NCBI RefSeq assembly: GCF_008973665.1
Contig: NZ_WACP01000001.1
Location: 186,001-250,000, forward strand
DNA: 64,000 nucleotides
Reading direction: 5' to 3'
Origin: Paenibacillus tengchongensis
GTDB taxonomy: Bacteria > Bacillota > Bacilli > Paenibacillales > Paenibacillaceae
Of this stretch, positions 26,978 through 34,410 are shown in pieces. The translations under genes were made by a program, and so were the position numbers. How positions within the stretch are numbered: the first letter of the stretch is position 1; each line of letters starts with the position of its first letter. The notes below the pieces were generated by a model. It ran no database searches. It worked only from the letters and a program-made list of their open reading frames with translations, and had not been told where the DNA came from.

Positions 26978-27931
26978 ATGACTTTGCTTCAGAACTCCTC
27001 TCCGCTCTTGTGGGGGGATAAACGGTTTCATACCTGGAACTACGAAATGCGCGGGCAGATGGACACCAAGGTGTTCAAGGTGATGCTCGATGCCGGCTTT
27101 ACCTGCCCGAACCGCGACGGCTCCATTGCAAAAGGGGGCTGCACGTTCTGCAGCGCCCGGGGCTCCGGCGATTTCGCGGGCAGCCGCCGCGACGACCTGG
27201 TCACCCAGTTCAACAAGGTCCGCGACCGCCAGCATCTGAAATGGCCGAACGCCAAGTATATCGGCTATTTCCAGGCGTACACCAATACTTATGCGCCGGT
27301 CGAAGAGCTGCGGGAATATTATGAAGTGATTTTGGAGCAGCCGGGTGTTGTAGGCCTGTCCATCGCTACCCGTCCCGACTGCCTGCCGGACGATGTGGTC
27401 GAGTATCTGGCCGAGCTGAACCAGCGCACCTACCTGTGGGTGGAAATGGGCCTGCAGACCATTCATGAATCCACCTCGCAGCTGATCAACCGGGCTCATG
27501 ATACGCAGTGCTACCTCGATGCGGTTGCGAAGCTGCGCCGCCACGGGATCCGCGTCTGTACCCACATTATCCATGGCTTGCCGCAGGAGACGCATGAGAT
27601 GATGCTGGAAACCGTGGCCGCCGTTGCCAACATGGATGTGCAGGGCATCAAAATCCATCTGCTGCATCTGATGCGCAAGACCCCGATGGTCAAGCAGTAC
27701 GAAGCCGGGCTGCTGCGCTTCCTGGAGCAGGAGGAATATGTGAAGCTGATTGCCGATTCACTGGAAATTCTGCCGCCGGAGATGATCGTGCACCGCCTGA
27801 CCGGTGATGCGCCGCGTGATCTGCTCATCGGGCCGATGTGGAGCCTGAAGAAATGGGAGGTGCTCAACGCCATCGACGACGAGCTCGTTGCGCGGGACAC
27901 CTGGCAGGGTAAATATTGGAGGAAAGGCTGA
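26978..27931 (+). CDS. ytqA: Radical SAM protein, YtqA/TIGR01212 family
   Basis: 317 residues. Elongator-like radical SAM fold with the cluster cysteines in CPNRDGSIAKGGCTFC (the family's CX13-CXXC-like spacing rather than CX3CX2C), followed by GYFQAYTNTYAP and VEMGLQTIHEST. B. subtilis YtqA is the close relative; its substrate is not established to my knowledge, and RNA modification is suspected because it neighbours YtqB. AAAGGAG is 10 bp before ATG 26978; an upstream in-frame ATG lacks a site. It overlaps the methyltransferase gene by one base (TGATG), as in B. subtilis, so the two are coupled. Confidence 0.93.
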   Translation: MTLLQNSSPLLWGDKRFHTWNYEMRGQMDTKVFKVMLDAGFTCPNRDGSIAKGGCTFCSARGSGDFAGSRRDDLVTQFNKVRDRQHLKWPNAKYIGYFQAYTNTYAPVEELREYYEVILEQPGVVGLSIATRPDCLPDDVVEYLAELNQRTYLWVEMGLQTIHESTSQLINRAHDTQCYLDAVAKLRRHGIRVCTHIIHGLPQETHEMMLETVAAVANMDVQGIKIHLLHLMRKTPMVKQYEAGLLRFLEQEEYVKLIADSLEILPPEMIVHRLTGDAPRDLLIGPMWSLKKWEVLNAIDDELVARDTWQGKYWRKG

Positions 27932-28524
27932 TGGGCTTCATCTCGGTCCTGAGCTTTGCCCATAAATTAACCGCCGAGCGCCTGAGCGCCGGCGGCCGCG
28001 CCATCGACGCCACCGTCGGCACCGGGGCTGATACGCTGGCGCTGGCCAGGGCGGCCGGACCGCGCGGCGCGGTCTGCGGCTTCGACATCCAGGCGGCTGC
28101 GCTCCGCCTGGCCGAAGAGCGCCTGCGCCTCGCACGCGATGAGGCGGGCGCGGCGCTCGCGCCGGTGACGCTGCTGCTGCGCAGCCACGCGGCGCTGCTG
28201 GAATCCGTTCCGGAGGATTGGCCCGGAACGGTGTCGGCGGTGATGTTCAACCTCGGCTATCTGCCCAGCGCAGAAGCCGACAAGAGCATCATCACCGAAA
28301 CAGCAAGCACGCTGGCCGCGCTGGACGGCGCGCTGGCCGTGCTCCGCCCCGGCGGCATCATCACCGCGGTGCTGTATCCGGGCCACGGCGGCGGCGCGGA
28401 TGAAGCCGCCGCCGTGGAAGCCTGGGCGGCAGCGCTGCCGCTGCACGCGGCCCAGAGCGTGATCTACCGCCAGTTGCAGCGGGCGGACGCTCCGTATGTA
28501 GTTGCAGTTGAGAAGAAAAAATAG
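27931..28524 (+). CDS. ytqB: Class I SAM-dependent methyltransferase, YtqB-like
   Basis: 197 residues. The SAM-binding motif I is AIDATVGTGADTLALA, followed by acidic GFDIQ and the post-motif NLGYLPSAE, which marks the rRNA-methylase YtqB family. Start ATG 27931 overlaps the ytqA stop; GGAGG is 8 bp upstream. The gene is very rich in G+C and alanine, especially around residues 65-90 and 150-180, beyond its neighbours, which looks like local drift rather than transfer. The target RNA is not known from sequence. Confidence 0.93.
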   Translation: MGFISVLSFAHKLTAERLSAGGRAIDATVGTGADTLALARAAGPRGAVCGFDIQAAALRLAEERLRLARDEAGAALAPVTLLLRSHAALLESVPEDWPGTVSAVMFNLGYLPSAEADKSIITETASTLAALDGALAVLRPGGIITAVLYPGHGGGADEAAAVEAWAAALPLHAAQSVIYRQLQRADAPYVVAVEKKK

Positions 28525-28548
28525 ACGTTTGGAGAGGAAGATGCTGTA

Positions 28549-29517
28549 ATGACAAAACCGTATCCTTTAAAGTTTCAACCCGAATTTAAAGAGCGGGTCT
28601 GGGGCGGCCGGGCATTGGAGAAATTCGGCCTGGAGCTGCCCGAAGGCCACATCGGCGAGGGCTGGATGATCGCCGATCATCCAAACGGCACCTCCACCGT
28701 GGTCAACGGAGAGCTGGCGGGACAAGGCCTCGATCAGATCCGCGGGCAATTCGGGCGCGAATGGTTCGGCAGCAAAGGCATTTCCGAAGCCGGCAGCCGT
28801 TTTCCGCTCCTGATCAAGCTGCTGGACTGCAATGACAATCTCTCGGTGCAAGTGCATCCGACCGATGATTACGCCGGCCTGCCCCAGGGCGAGCTGGGCA
28901 AAACCGAGATGTGGTATGTGCTCGATGCCAAGCCGGGCGCCAAAATCATCTACGGTCTCAAGGAAGGCGTTACGCGCGAGACGCTGCGGGAAGCGCTGGA
29001 GAACGGCACGGTGATGGATTCCCTGCAGGAAGTAACCGTGCAAGCCGGAGATACGTTCTATATCCCGGCCGGTACCGTGCATGCGCTGTGTGCAGGCGTC
29101 GTCGTGGCGGAAATCCAGCAGAACTCGGATACTACATACCGGATTTACGACTATAACCGTCCGGGTCTTGACGGCAAGCCGCGCGAGCTGCATATCGAGG
29201 ATTCGCTGAATGTTACAGCTTATGAAGGAGCCGGTGCCACTTCCATGAAGACGGACGGCGCGGTTCCCGGAGAATGGCTGCAAATCGCCTCCTCGCCTTA
29301 TTTTATTGTGGAAAAAGGGCTCATAAACGGCGAATGGCAGCTCTCCACCACCCCGGACAGCTTTACCATTCTGGTCATCTGCGAGGGCAGCGGCCATCTG
29401 ACCTGGGAAGGCGGCTCGCAGCCTTACGCGGCAGGCGAATGCTATCTGCTTCCGGCAACGCTCGGCGGTTATGCCATTGAAGGGCACTCCACCGTGCTCC
29501 GTTCTTATTTGCCGTAA
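28549..29517 (+). CDS. manA: Mannose-6-phosphate isomerase, class I
   Basis: 322 residues. Interconverts mannose-6-phosphate and fructose-6-phosphate. Cupin fold with the zinc ligands in LSVQVHPTD and GKTEMWYVL, the loop YIPAGTVHAL and the substrate-side arginine region YRIYDYNRPG. Length fits the short Bacillus type (ManA/Pmi/YvyI). GGAGAGGAAG lies about 10 bp before the ATG, 24 bp after ytqB, so co-transcription with ytqAB is likely although functions differ. Confidence 0.96.
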   Translation: MTKPYPLKFQPEFKERVWGGRALEKFGLELPEGHIGEGWMIADHPNGTSTVVNGELAGQGLDQIRGQFGREWFGSKGISEAGSRFPLLIKLLDCNDNLSVQVHPTDDYAGLPQGELGKTEMWYVLDAKPGAKIIYGLKEGVTRETLREALENGTVMDSLQEVTVQAGDTFYIPAGTVHALCAGVVVAEIQQNSDTTYRIYDYNRPGLDGKPRELHIEDSLNVTAYEGAGATSMKTDGAVPGEWLQIASSPYFIVEKGLINGEWQLSTTPDSFTILVICEGSGHLTWEGGSQPYAAGECYLLPATLGGYAIEGHSTVLRSYLP

Positions 29518-29613
29518 GGCTTATTCCTTTTCGGCCCTGCGGGGTATGCGGGTAATTACGATTCCATATGCTGCTTTTGGCGGTAATATACTACAGCTTC
29601 AGGAGGACGGGCG

Positions 29614-30588
29614 ATGCAGGAGACCAGCTTTGTGATGACCGATCCCGCTGGCGTGCGGATTCATGTCTATGAATGGCTTCCGGAGCCGGACGCGCCGGTG
29701 CGCGGCATTGTGCAAATCGCGCACGGCATGTGCGAGACGGCGGCGAGGTACGCCCGCTTTGCGGGCGCGCTCACTGCGGCCGGCTACGCCGTTTATGCCA
29801 ACGACCACCGCGGCCACGGCAAGACGGCAGGTCAAGTCAGTCTGCTCGGCGACGCCGGAGAAGACGGCTTCTACTGGATGCGGCGGGACCTGCTGCAGCT
29901 CGCCGAGATTGCGCGTGCCCGGCATGAGGGGCTGCCGATCTTTCTGTTCGGTCACAGCATGAGCTCCTTCCTGGCTCAGAAGCTGCTGTGCGAGGAAGAC
30001 GGCCGCGTGTACGCCGGCTACATTCTCAGCGGTACCAACGGTCCGCGCGGCATGCTGAAGACAGGCGAAGCCCTGGCTTCCCTGCAGCTGCGGCTGCGCG
30101 GCGAGCTGCACCGCAGCGTGTTATTAAATGCGCTTGTGTTCGGTGCATATAACCGCTCCGTCTCTCCAGTCCGCACCGCCTTCGATTGGCTCAGCAATGA
30201 TCCCGTGGAGGTCGACCGTTTCATTGCCGATCCCTTCTGCGGCGCAATCTGCACTACCCGTTTCTTCCGGGATTTCTTCCGGCTGCTGCAGGATATCCAC
30301 AGCGCGCAAACACTGCATGCGCTGTGCAAGGATAAGCCGGTGTACCTGTTCTCCGGCGCCAAAGATCCCGTAGGCATGAACGGCCAGGGCGTATTGCGAC
30401 TGGCCGAAATCTACAGAAAGCACGGCGCAGGCGATGTCGAATACAGGCTGTACCCCGAAGGCAGGCACGAGATGCTCAACGAGGTCAACCGCGATGAGGT
30501 GACCGCCGATGTGCTTGACTGGCTCGTACGCCACCTGCCGGCCGAGTCACTGTTGTCCGGCGCGAATGAGAGCGGCCGGACCCATTAA
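29614..30588 (+). CDS. Alpha/beta hydrolase, monoacylglycerol-lipase-like
   Basis: 324 residues. Serine hydrolase fold with the oxyanion segment IAHGMCETAARY, the nucleophile elbow FGHSMSSFL (the usual second Gly of GxSxG is Ser), an acid-bearing SGAKDPVG and the catalytic His in YPEGRHEML. Resembles lysophospholipase/monoacylglycerol lipases (PldB/Hydrolase_4). No signal peptide. AGGAGG is 8 bp before the ATG; the gene ends at the strong terminator at 30629 and lies about 100 bp after manA. Confidence 0.92.
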   Translation: MQETSFVMTDPAGVRIHVYEWLPEPDAPVRGIVQIAHGMCETAARYARFAGALTAAGYAVYANDHRGHGKTAGQVSLLGDAGEDGFYWMRRDLLQLAEIARARHEGLPIFLFGHSMSSFLAQKLLCEEDGRVYAGYILSGTNGPRGMLKTGEALASLQLRLRGELHRSVLLNALVFGAYNRSVSPVRTAFDWLSNDPVEVDRFIADPFCGAICTTRFFRDFFRLLQDIHSAQTLHALCKDKPVYLFSGAKDPVGMNGQGVLRLAEIYRKHGAGDVEYRLYPEGRHEMLNEVNRDEVTADVLDWLVRHLPAESLLSGANESGRTH

Positions 30589-30628
30589 CCGGCCGGCTTG
30601 CACGTAGAGCAAAGGACCGGGTAAATGA

Positions 30629-30680
30629 AAGCCACAGCCGGCATCGTCCCTTAAGGGGCAATGCCGGCTGTGGCTTTTTT
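30629..30680 (+). terminator. Terminator after the hydrolase gene
   Basis: Arms AAGCCACAGCCGGCAT and ATGCCGGCTGTGGCTT, then T6. Confidence 0.92.
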
Positions 30681-31041
30681 CGCGGTCTGCCTTGCCGGCA
30701 GGACGTCCTGCCGGGCAGCCGCATGGCAGGAGCCGGGTCACCGGGCGCAGTGCGCCAAAGGTCCCGGCCCAGTTGCGCCGGCGTCGCTGCGCATGGCGGT
30801 GCGAGCGGTGTGGCGGCACGGCCGCATGGAGGCATGGAGGCATGGAGGCTGGCGGTGTGGCTGCAACAGCGGCGTAAAGGCAAGGCCGCATGAATGCACG
30901 GCAGCATGGCCATGCGGCTTATCTTTGAGTGCGGCCGGGTTCCCCTTGCCACCCGCACAAGAGCCCGTAGCGGTCACTCTACGCCCACAACTCGCCTGCA
31001 AACTCGGTTTGCTCCGCCTATTCCGCTTCCGCCAGGCCTAA
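30681..31041. other. GC-rich non-coding stretch
   Basis: Open frames exist on both strands but are Arg/His/Pro-rich, have no ribosome sites and overlap one another, as expected for GC-rich non-coding DNA. It holds a short tandem repeat and ends at the four-unit element at 31042. Confidence 0.6.
30824..30848. repeat. 8-bp tandem repeat, three copies
   Basis: GCATGGAG occurs three times in succession (30824, 30832, 30840). Non-coding; likely slippage-derived. Confidence 0.8.
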
Positions 31042-31219
31042 CGGACCCCAGCGGCGTTATTTCGCGCCAGACACGCTTTTTCTCTCCGTTGCGGACCGGA
31101 GAGCCGCTATTTCCGGGAAAACCAGCCGAAATCCAGCGATTCTATGGCAATAGCGTCTCCTGAGTCTGTGACGGAGCGGATGATAGATTTATGCGGCAAA
31201 TAAGGCCTCCTGGGTCCGC
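31042..31219. repeat. Four-unit inverted repeat element, GC-rich type
   Basis: Two forward units (31042-31065 and 31091-31114) and two reverse units (31146-31171 and 31193-31219) share the pattern CGGAC..(A)GG(A)G.CG(C)TATTT. Unit starts are 49 bp apart on the left and about 48 bp on the right; the centre gap is 32 bp and contains CCGAAAT. The whole could fold into a long interrupted hairpin. Same layout as the elements at 50617 and 62771 but with a different unit sequence. Confidence 0.75.
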
Positions 31220-31279
31220 AAGGTTAACCCGTAACGATCATTAACCTGTTCGGACCCCTGGCTCCATTCTCAGCTTCGG

Positions 31280-32383
31280 CTAAGCCCAAGGCTCAACGTT
31301 CAGCTCCGGCCACAGCCGCTGCCATTTGCCGGCTTTGTTCCGGTATACCTCTTCGGTAACCAGCGCTTTGTTCGCCCGCAGCGTCAGAGCAAAGAGATCG
31401 CCCAACCCAAATGGTGCATAAATATGCCACTCATCCTCTCCCGACAACCGTGCCCCCAGCGAGGTGACCGTTGTCGGCCAGCTGTCGATGGCGGCTTCGA
31501 GGGACGTGTACGGCGCCAGATGGACCCCGAATTTTTGCTCGTACCAGAGATGGACCCGGGCCTGGTTCTTCAAATCGACCGGAAAGGGAATTCCGGCGAA
31601 AAGCTCGCGGCCCCTGGCGATCATCTTGTCCTCTGCTTCATAGCCTAAGTCTTCCCCATCATAGTAAATGATGTCGACGTCACCGATTCCGTAATCCAGC
31701 TCCCGCCCGGTCAGCCCGTTCCACACTGTCTGCACGAGGCAGCCCGCCCCGATGTAGTAAGGATAAGGCCCCAGCTTACGGGCTAGGCGGAACACCTCCA
31801 TCAGCAGCGGACTCTGTGTGAAGCATCCAATCAGACGGCGGCGCAGGGCTTCTTCCCCGTCCATAGGTCCGGGGAGTCCCGGAAGCGGCTCTTCCCTAAG
31901 CGGATACTGCAAAATCCGCTGCTGTCCCTTCAGCGCGCTGCGCCGCAAGCCGTAATCCCGGAAGCCTGCGCGGATATACAGCGCAAGCGCAGCCTCATTC
32001 CGCTCGTTAACCGCCAGCACGATCTCGCGCACGGCCGGCAGCCGGTTGCGGATAAAGCCGGGGAGCAGCGCCAGCCCCGCCTTGGCGTACCCCTGGCCCT
32101 GGCTGTCCTGATCCACCAGGAAGGCCCGCAGCAGCGCCGCTTCCGGCCACTCAGCGTAGAAGGGTCCAATCCCCGCCCCCGTGTGCAGCACAAAAAAGCC
32201 CACCGGACGTTCTCCGCCCAGAATAACCACCGGAAGCTTATCCCTGTTCTCCAAAGCCTCGTCCAACGTCTCCTCCGGCATTCCCGTAAACTCTGCCTGC
32301 TCCGCAGGCAAGCGGAAGGCCAGCAGGCCTTCCCTGTATTTCTCCTCAAATGCTGCCAATCTAACCGGAAGCTTGCCGCCCAT
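31280..32383 (-). CDS. Fusion of GNAT acetyltransferase and nucleotidyltransferase-like (DUF925) domain
   Basis: 367 residues. Residues 1-155 form a GNAT domain (LRAFLVDQDSQGQGYAKAGL with the QGQGYA acetyl-CoA loop; AVNERNEAALALYIRAGF). Residues 175-365 match the small nucleotidyltransferase family known as DUF925/COG3575 (YYIGAGCLVQTVWNGL; GDVDIIYYDGEDLG, with paired acidic residues; WPTTVTSLG). The two are usually separate proteins. Activity of either half is not proven. The start ATG follows AGGGGAG by 10 bp; it lies 24 bp past the stop of the radical SAM gene and is probably co-transcribed with it. Confidence 0.85.
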   Translation of the reverse strand: MGGKLPVRLAAFEEKYREGLLAFRLPAEQAEFTGMPEETLDEALENRDKLPVVILGGERPVGFFVLHTGAGIGPFYAEWPEAALLRAFLVDQDSQGQGYAKAGLALLPGFIRNRLPAVREIVLAVNERNEAALALYIRAGFRDYGLRRSALKGQQRILQYPLREEPLPGLPGPMDGEEALRRRLIGCFTQSPLLMEVFRLARKLGPYPYYIGAGCLVQTVWNGLTGRELDYGIGDVDIIYYDGEDLGYEAEDKMIARGRELFAGIPFPVDLKNQARVHLWYEQKFGVHLAPYTSLEAAIDSWPTTVTSLGARLSGEDEWHIYAPFGLGDLFALTLRANKALVTEEVYRNKAGKWQRLWPELNVEPWA

Positions 32384-32407
32384 GCCCCTGTGACTCCCCT
32401 CTACTCT

Positions 32408-34372
32408 CTAAATCGGCAATGCAATATATTGTGCCTGCTGATTCTCCTCTTGCTGGTACAGCACGACGAGCAGTGTCCGTCCCTCTACGGAAGCCGGATT
32501 AAGCGTCGCATGCGCGGTGTCCATCTGAACAGCACCCGCCGCAGTCTGCAGAACGGCTGCACCGGTCTGTATGCCGGACGAAGCCCCGGCGCCAGCCGTT
32601 TGCGGCTCAAGCGCTTGATCACCTGCCGCTGCTGCTCCGGCTATGGCACCGCCAGCTTCAGCCCGCGCTTCTGCCTCGAACCCGGCAGCTCCAGCACCGG
32701 CGGTCAGCCCGCTGATGGACGCCAGCACCGGCTCCAGCCGGAAGGGCAGCACCTCCAGCATGACGAACTTCTGCAGCTCGCGTTCGCTGTAACCGGCTTC
32801 GGCCAGCTTGGCCGAGATCAGCTCCGGCCGGTCGGCAATGTGCTTCATATACTTGGACCAGTCACTCTTGTCCAGCACGTAGTCCCACCAGATTTTGCGC
32901 GGCTTGAATTTATGCTGCAGGAAATAATCCAGCTTCATCAGTCCGGTAACAACGTCCATGGATGGCGTCCCCCGGTCCGTGAGAAAAGCCAGCAGCCGCG
33001 TAAACAGGTCCTCCAGCTGGTGGCCGATCTTCTGCCAGCCCTGGGCTTCCCAATAATCGCCGAACTCCTGGAAGAAGTCGAACGGTGAAGTGAACACATG
33101 CCGGATCAAGTATTTGACGGTATGGTCCAGCCGGTGGCTGTTCCAGTATTTCTCCAGCACATCCTCCAGCCGCTTCAGCCGGATAATATCGGAGAACGGC
33201 ATCACATGGCTGCTGAGAATTTCATAGGGCGCGTGCTCCATGTAGGTGTAATCGTATTTGGCCGCCTGGGCACGGAGGCCCGTGCCGCGCAGCATTTTTA
33301 GGAAGCCCAGCTGCAGCTCCTCCGGCTCCATCACGAACACATCGTTAAACGTCTTGCGGAAGGTGGCGTAATCCTCCATTGGTAGCCCGGCGATCAGATC
33401 GAGATGCTGGTCAATGTTGCCGCTCGCCTTGATCTTCATCACGGTGCGGGACAGCTTGGCGAAATTCTGGCGGCGTTTGACGAGCTCATTCGTCACATCG
33501 TTGGTCGACTGCACGCCGATCTCGAAGCGGAAGATACCGGGAGGGGCATTCTCCGCCAGGAAATCCAGCACCTCGGGACGCATGATATCCGCCGTAATCT
33601 CAAACTGAAAAATACAGCCCTGATGGTTGTCGATCAGGAACTGAAACATCTCCATCGCGTAATTACGGTTGATATTAAAGGTGCGGTCGAGAAATTTAAT
33701 GACCTTTGCGCCGCCCTCAATCAGGTAGAGCAAGTCGGATTTCACCCGCTCAATATCGTAGTAGCGCACCCCTACTTCTATGCTGGAGAGGCAGAACTGG
33801 CAGTTGAACGGACAGCCCCGGCTGGTCTCGAAGTAGACGATCCGTTTGCCGAGATCGGGCAGGTCCTCGGGAAAACGGTGCGGTGTCGGCAGCGTGTTGA
33901 GATCGCTTTTGGGACGGGGCGGGTTGACGATCACTTCGCCGTCCTTACGGTAAGCGGCACCAAACACATAATGGAACCTGCGCTCATCCCGCAGCTCCTG
34001 GAGGAGATGATGAAACGTCTCCTCCCCGTCGCCGCAGACGATGAAATCAACGCCGGGCTCACGCTTCATGAAGGCCTGCGGCTCATACGAAACCTCAGGT
34101 CCGCCAAGCACGATTGTCACCTCCGGCAGCACCAGCTTCAGAATGCCGACCAGCTTGAGCGTCTCTTCAATATTCCATATATAACAGGAGAAACCGATGA
34201 CATCCGGCCGCTTCTGGAACAGGTCCGACACGATATTCATCACGGGATCTTTGATGGTGTACTCCGCCAGCACGATGTCCGGAAATTCCTTCTCGCTGTA
34301 GGCTCTAAGCAGACGGATCGCCAGCGAGGTGTGGATGTACTTGGCGTTTAAGGTGGCCAGGATGATTTTCAT
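32408..34372 (-). CDS. B12-binding-type radical SAM protein with DUF4080 C-terminus
   Basis: 654 residues. Order of domains: cobalamin-binding-like Rossmann domain (about 1-150; GFSCYIWNIEETL, VLGGPEVSYEP), radical SAM core with SRGCPFNCQFC (CxxxCxxC, about residue 190) and ETRF-type barrel to about 400, then the DUF4080 region to about 550. Residues about 553-625 are an Ala/Gly-rich low-complexity insertion ahead of a final beta segment (TLLVVLYQQEEN). Members are proposed methyltransferases or rSAM modifying enzymes of unknown substrate; the cobalamin site lacks the classic DxHxxG, so B12 binding is uncertain. Lies between recQ and the GNAT fusion on the same strand. Confidence 0.88.
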   Translation of the reverse strand: MKIILATLNAKYIHTSLAIRLLRAYSEKEFPDIVLAEYTIKDPVMNIVSDLFQKRPDVIGFSCYIWNIEETLKLVGILKLVLPEVTIVLGGPEVSYEPQAFMKREPGVDFIVCGDGEETFHHLLQELRDERRFHYVFGAAYRKDGEVIVNPPRPKSDLNTLPTPHRFPEDLPDLGKRIVYFETSRGCPFNCQFCLSSIEVGVRYYDIERVKSDLLYLIEGGAKVIKFLDRTFNINRNYAMEMFQFLIDNHQGCIFQFEITADIMRPEVLDFLAENAPPGIFRFEIGVQSTNDVTNELVKRRQNFAKLSRTVMKIKASGNIDQHLDLIAGLPMEDYATFRKTFNDVFVMEPEELQLGFLKMLRGTGLRAQAAKYDYTYMEHAPYEILSSHVMPFSDIIRLKRLEDVLEKYWNSHRLDHTVKYLIRHVFTSPFDFFQEFGDYWEAQGWQKIGHQLEDLFTRLLAFLTDRGTPSMDVVTGLMKLDYFLQHKFKPRKIWWDYVLDKSDWSKYMKHIADRPELISAKLAEAGYSERELQKFVMLEVLPFRLEPVLASISGLTAGAGAAGFEAEARAEAGGAIAGAAAAGDQALEPQTAGAGASSGIQTGAAVLQTAAGAVQMDTAHATLNPASVEGRTLLVVLYQQEENQQAQYIALPI

Positions 34373-34410
34373 GTATGGATTAACCCTCTTTACATTTCAT
34401 TTTGAAATCT

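Noticed and set aside
30485..31041. Overlapping Arg/His/Pro-rich open frames on both strands
   Set aside because: GC-rich geneless DNA gives long frames by chance; none has a ribosome site or plausible composition.
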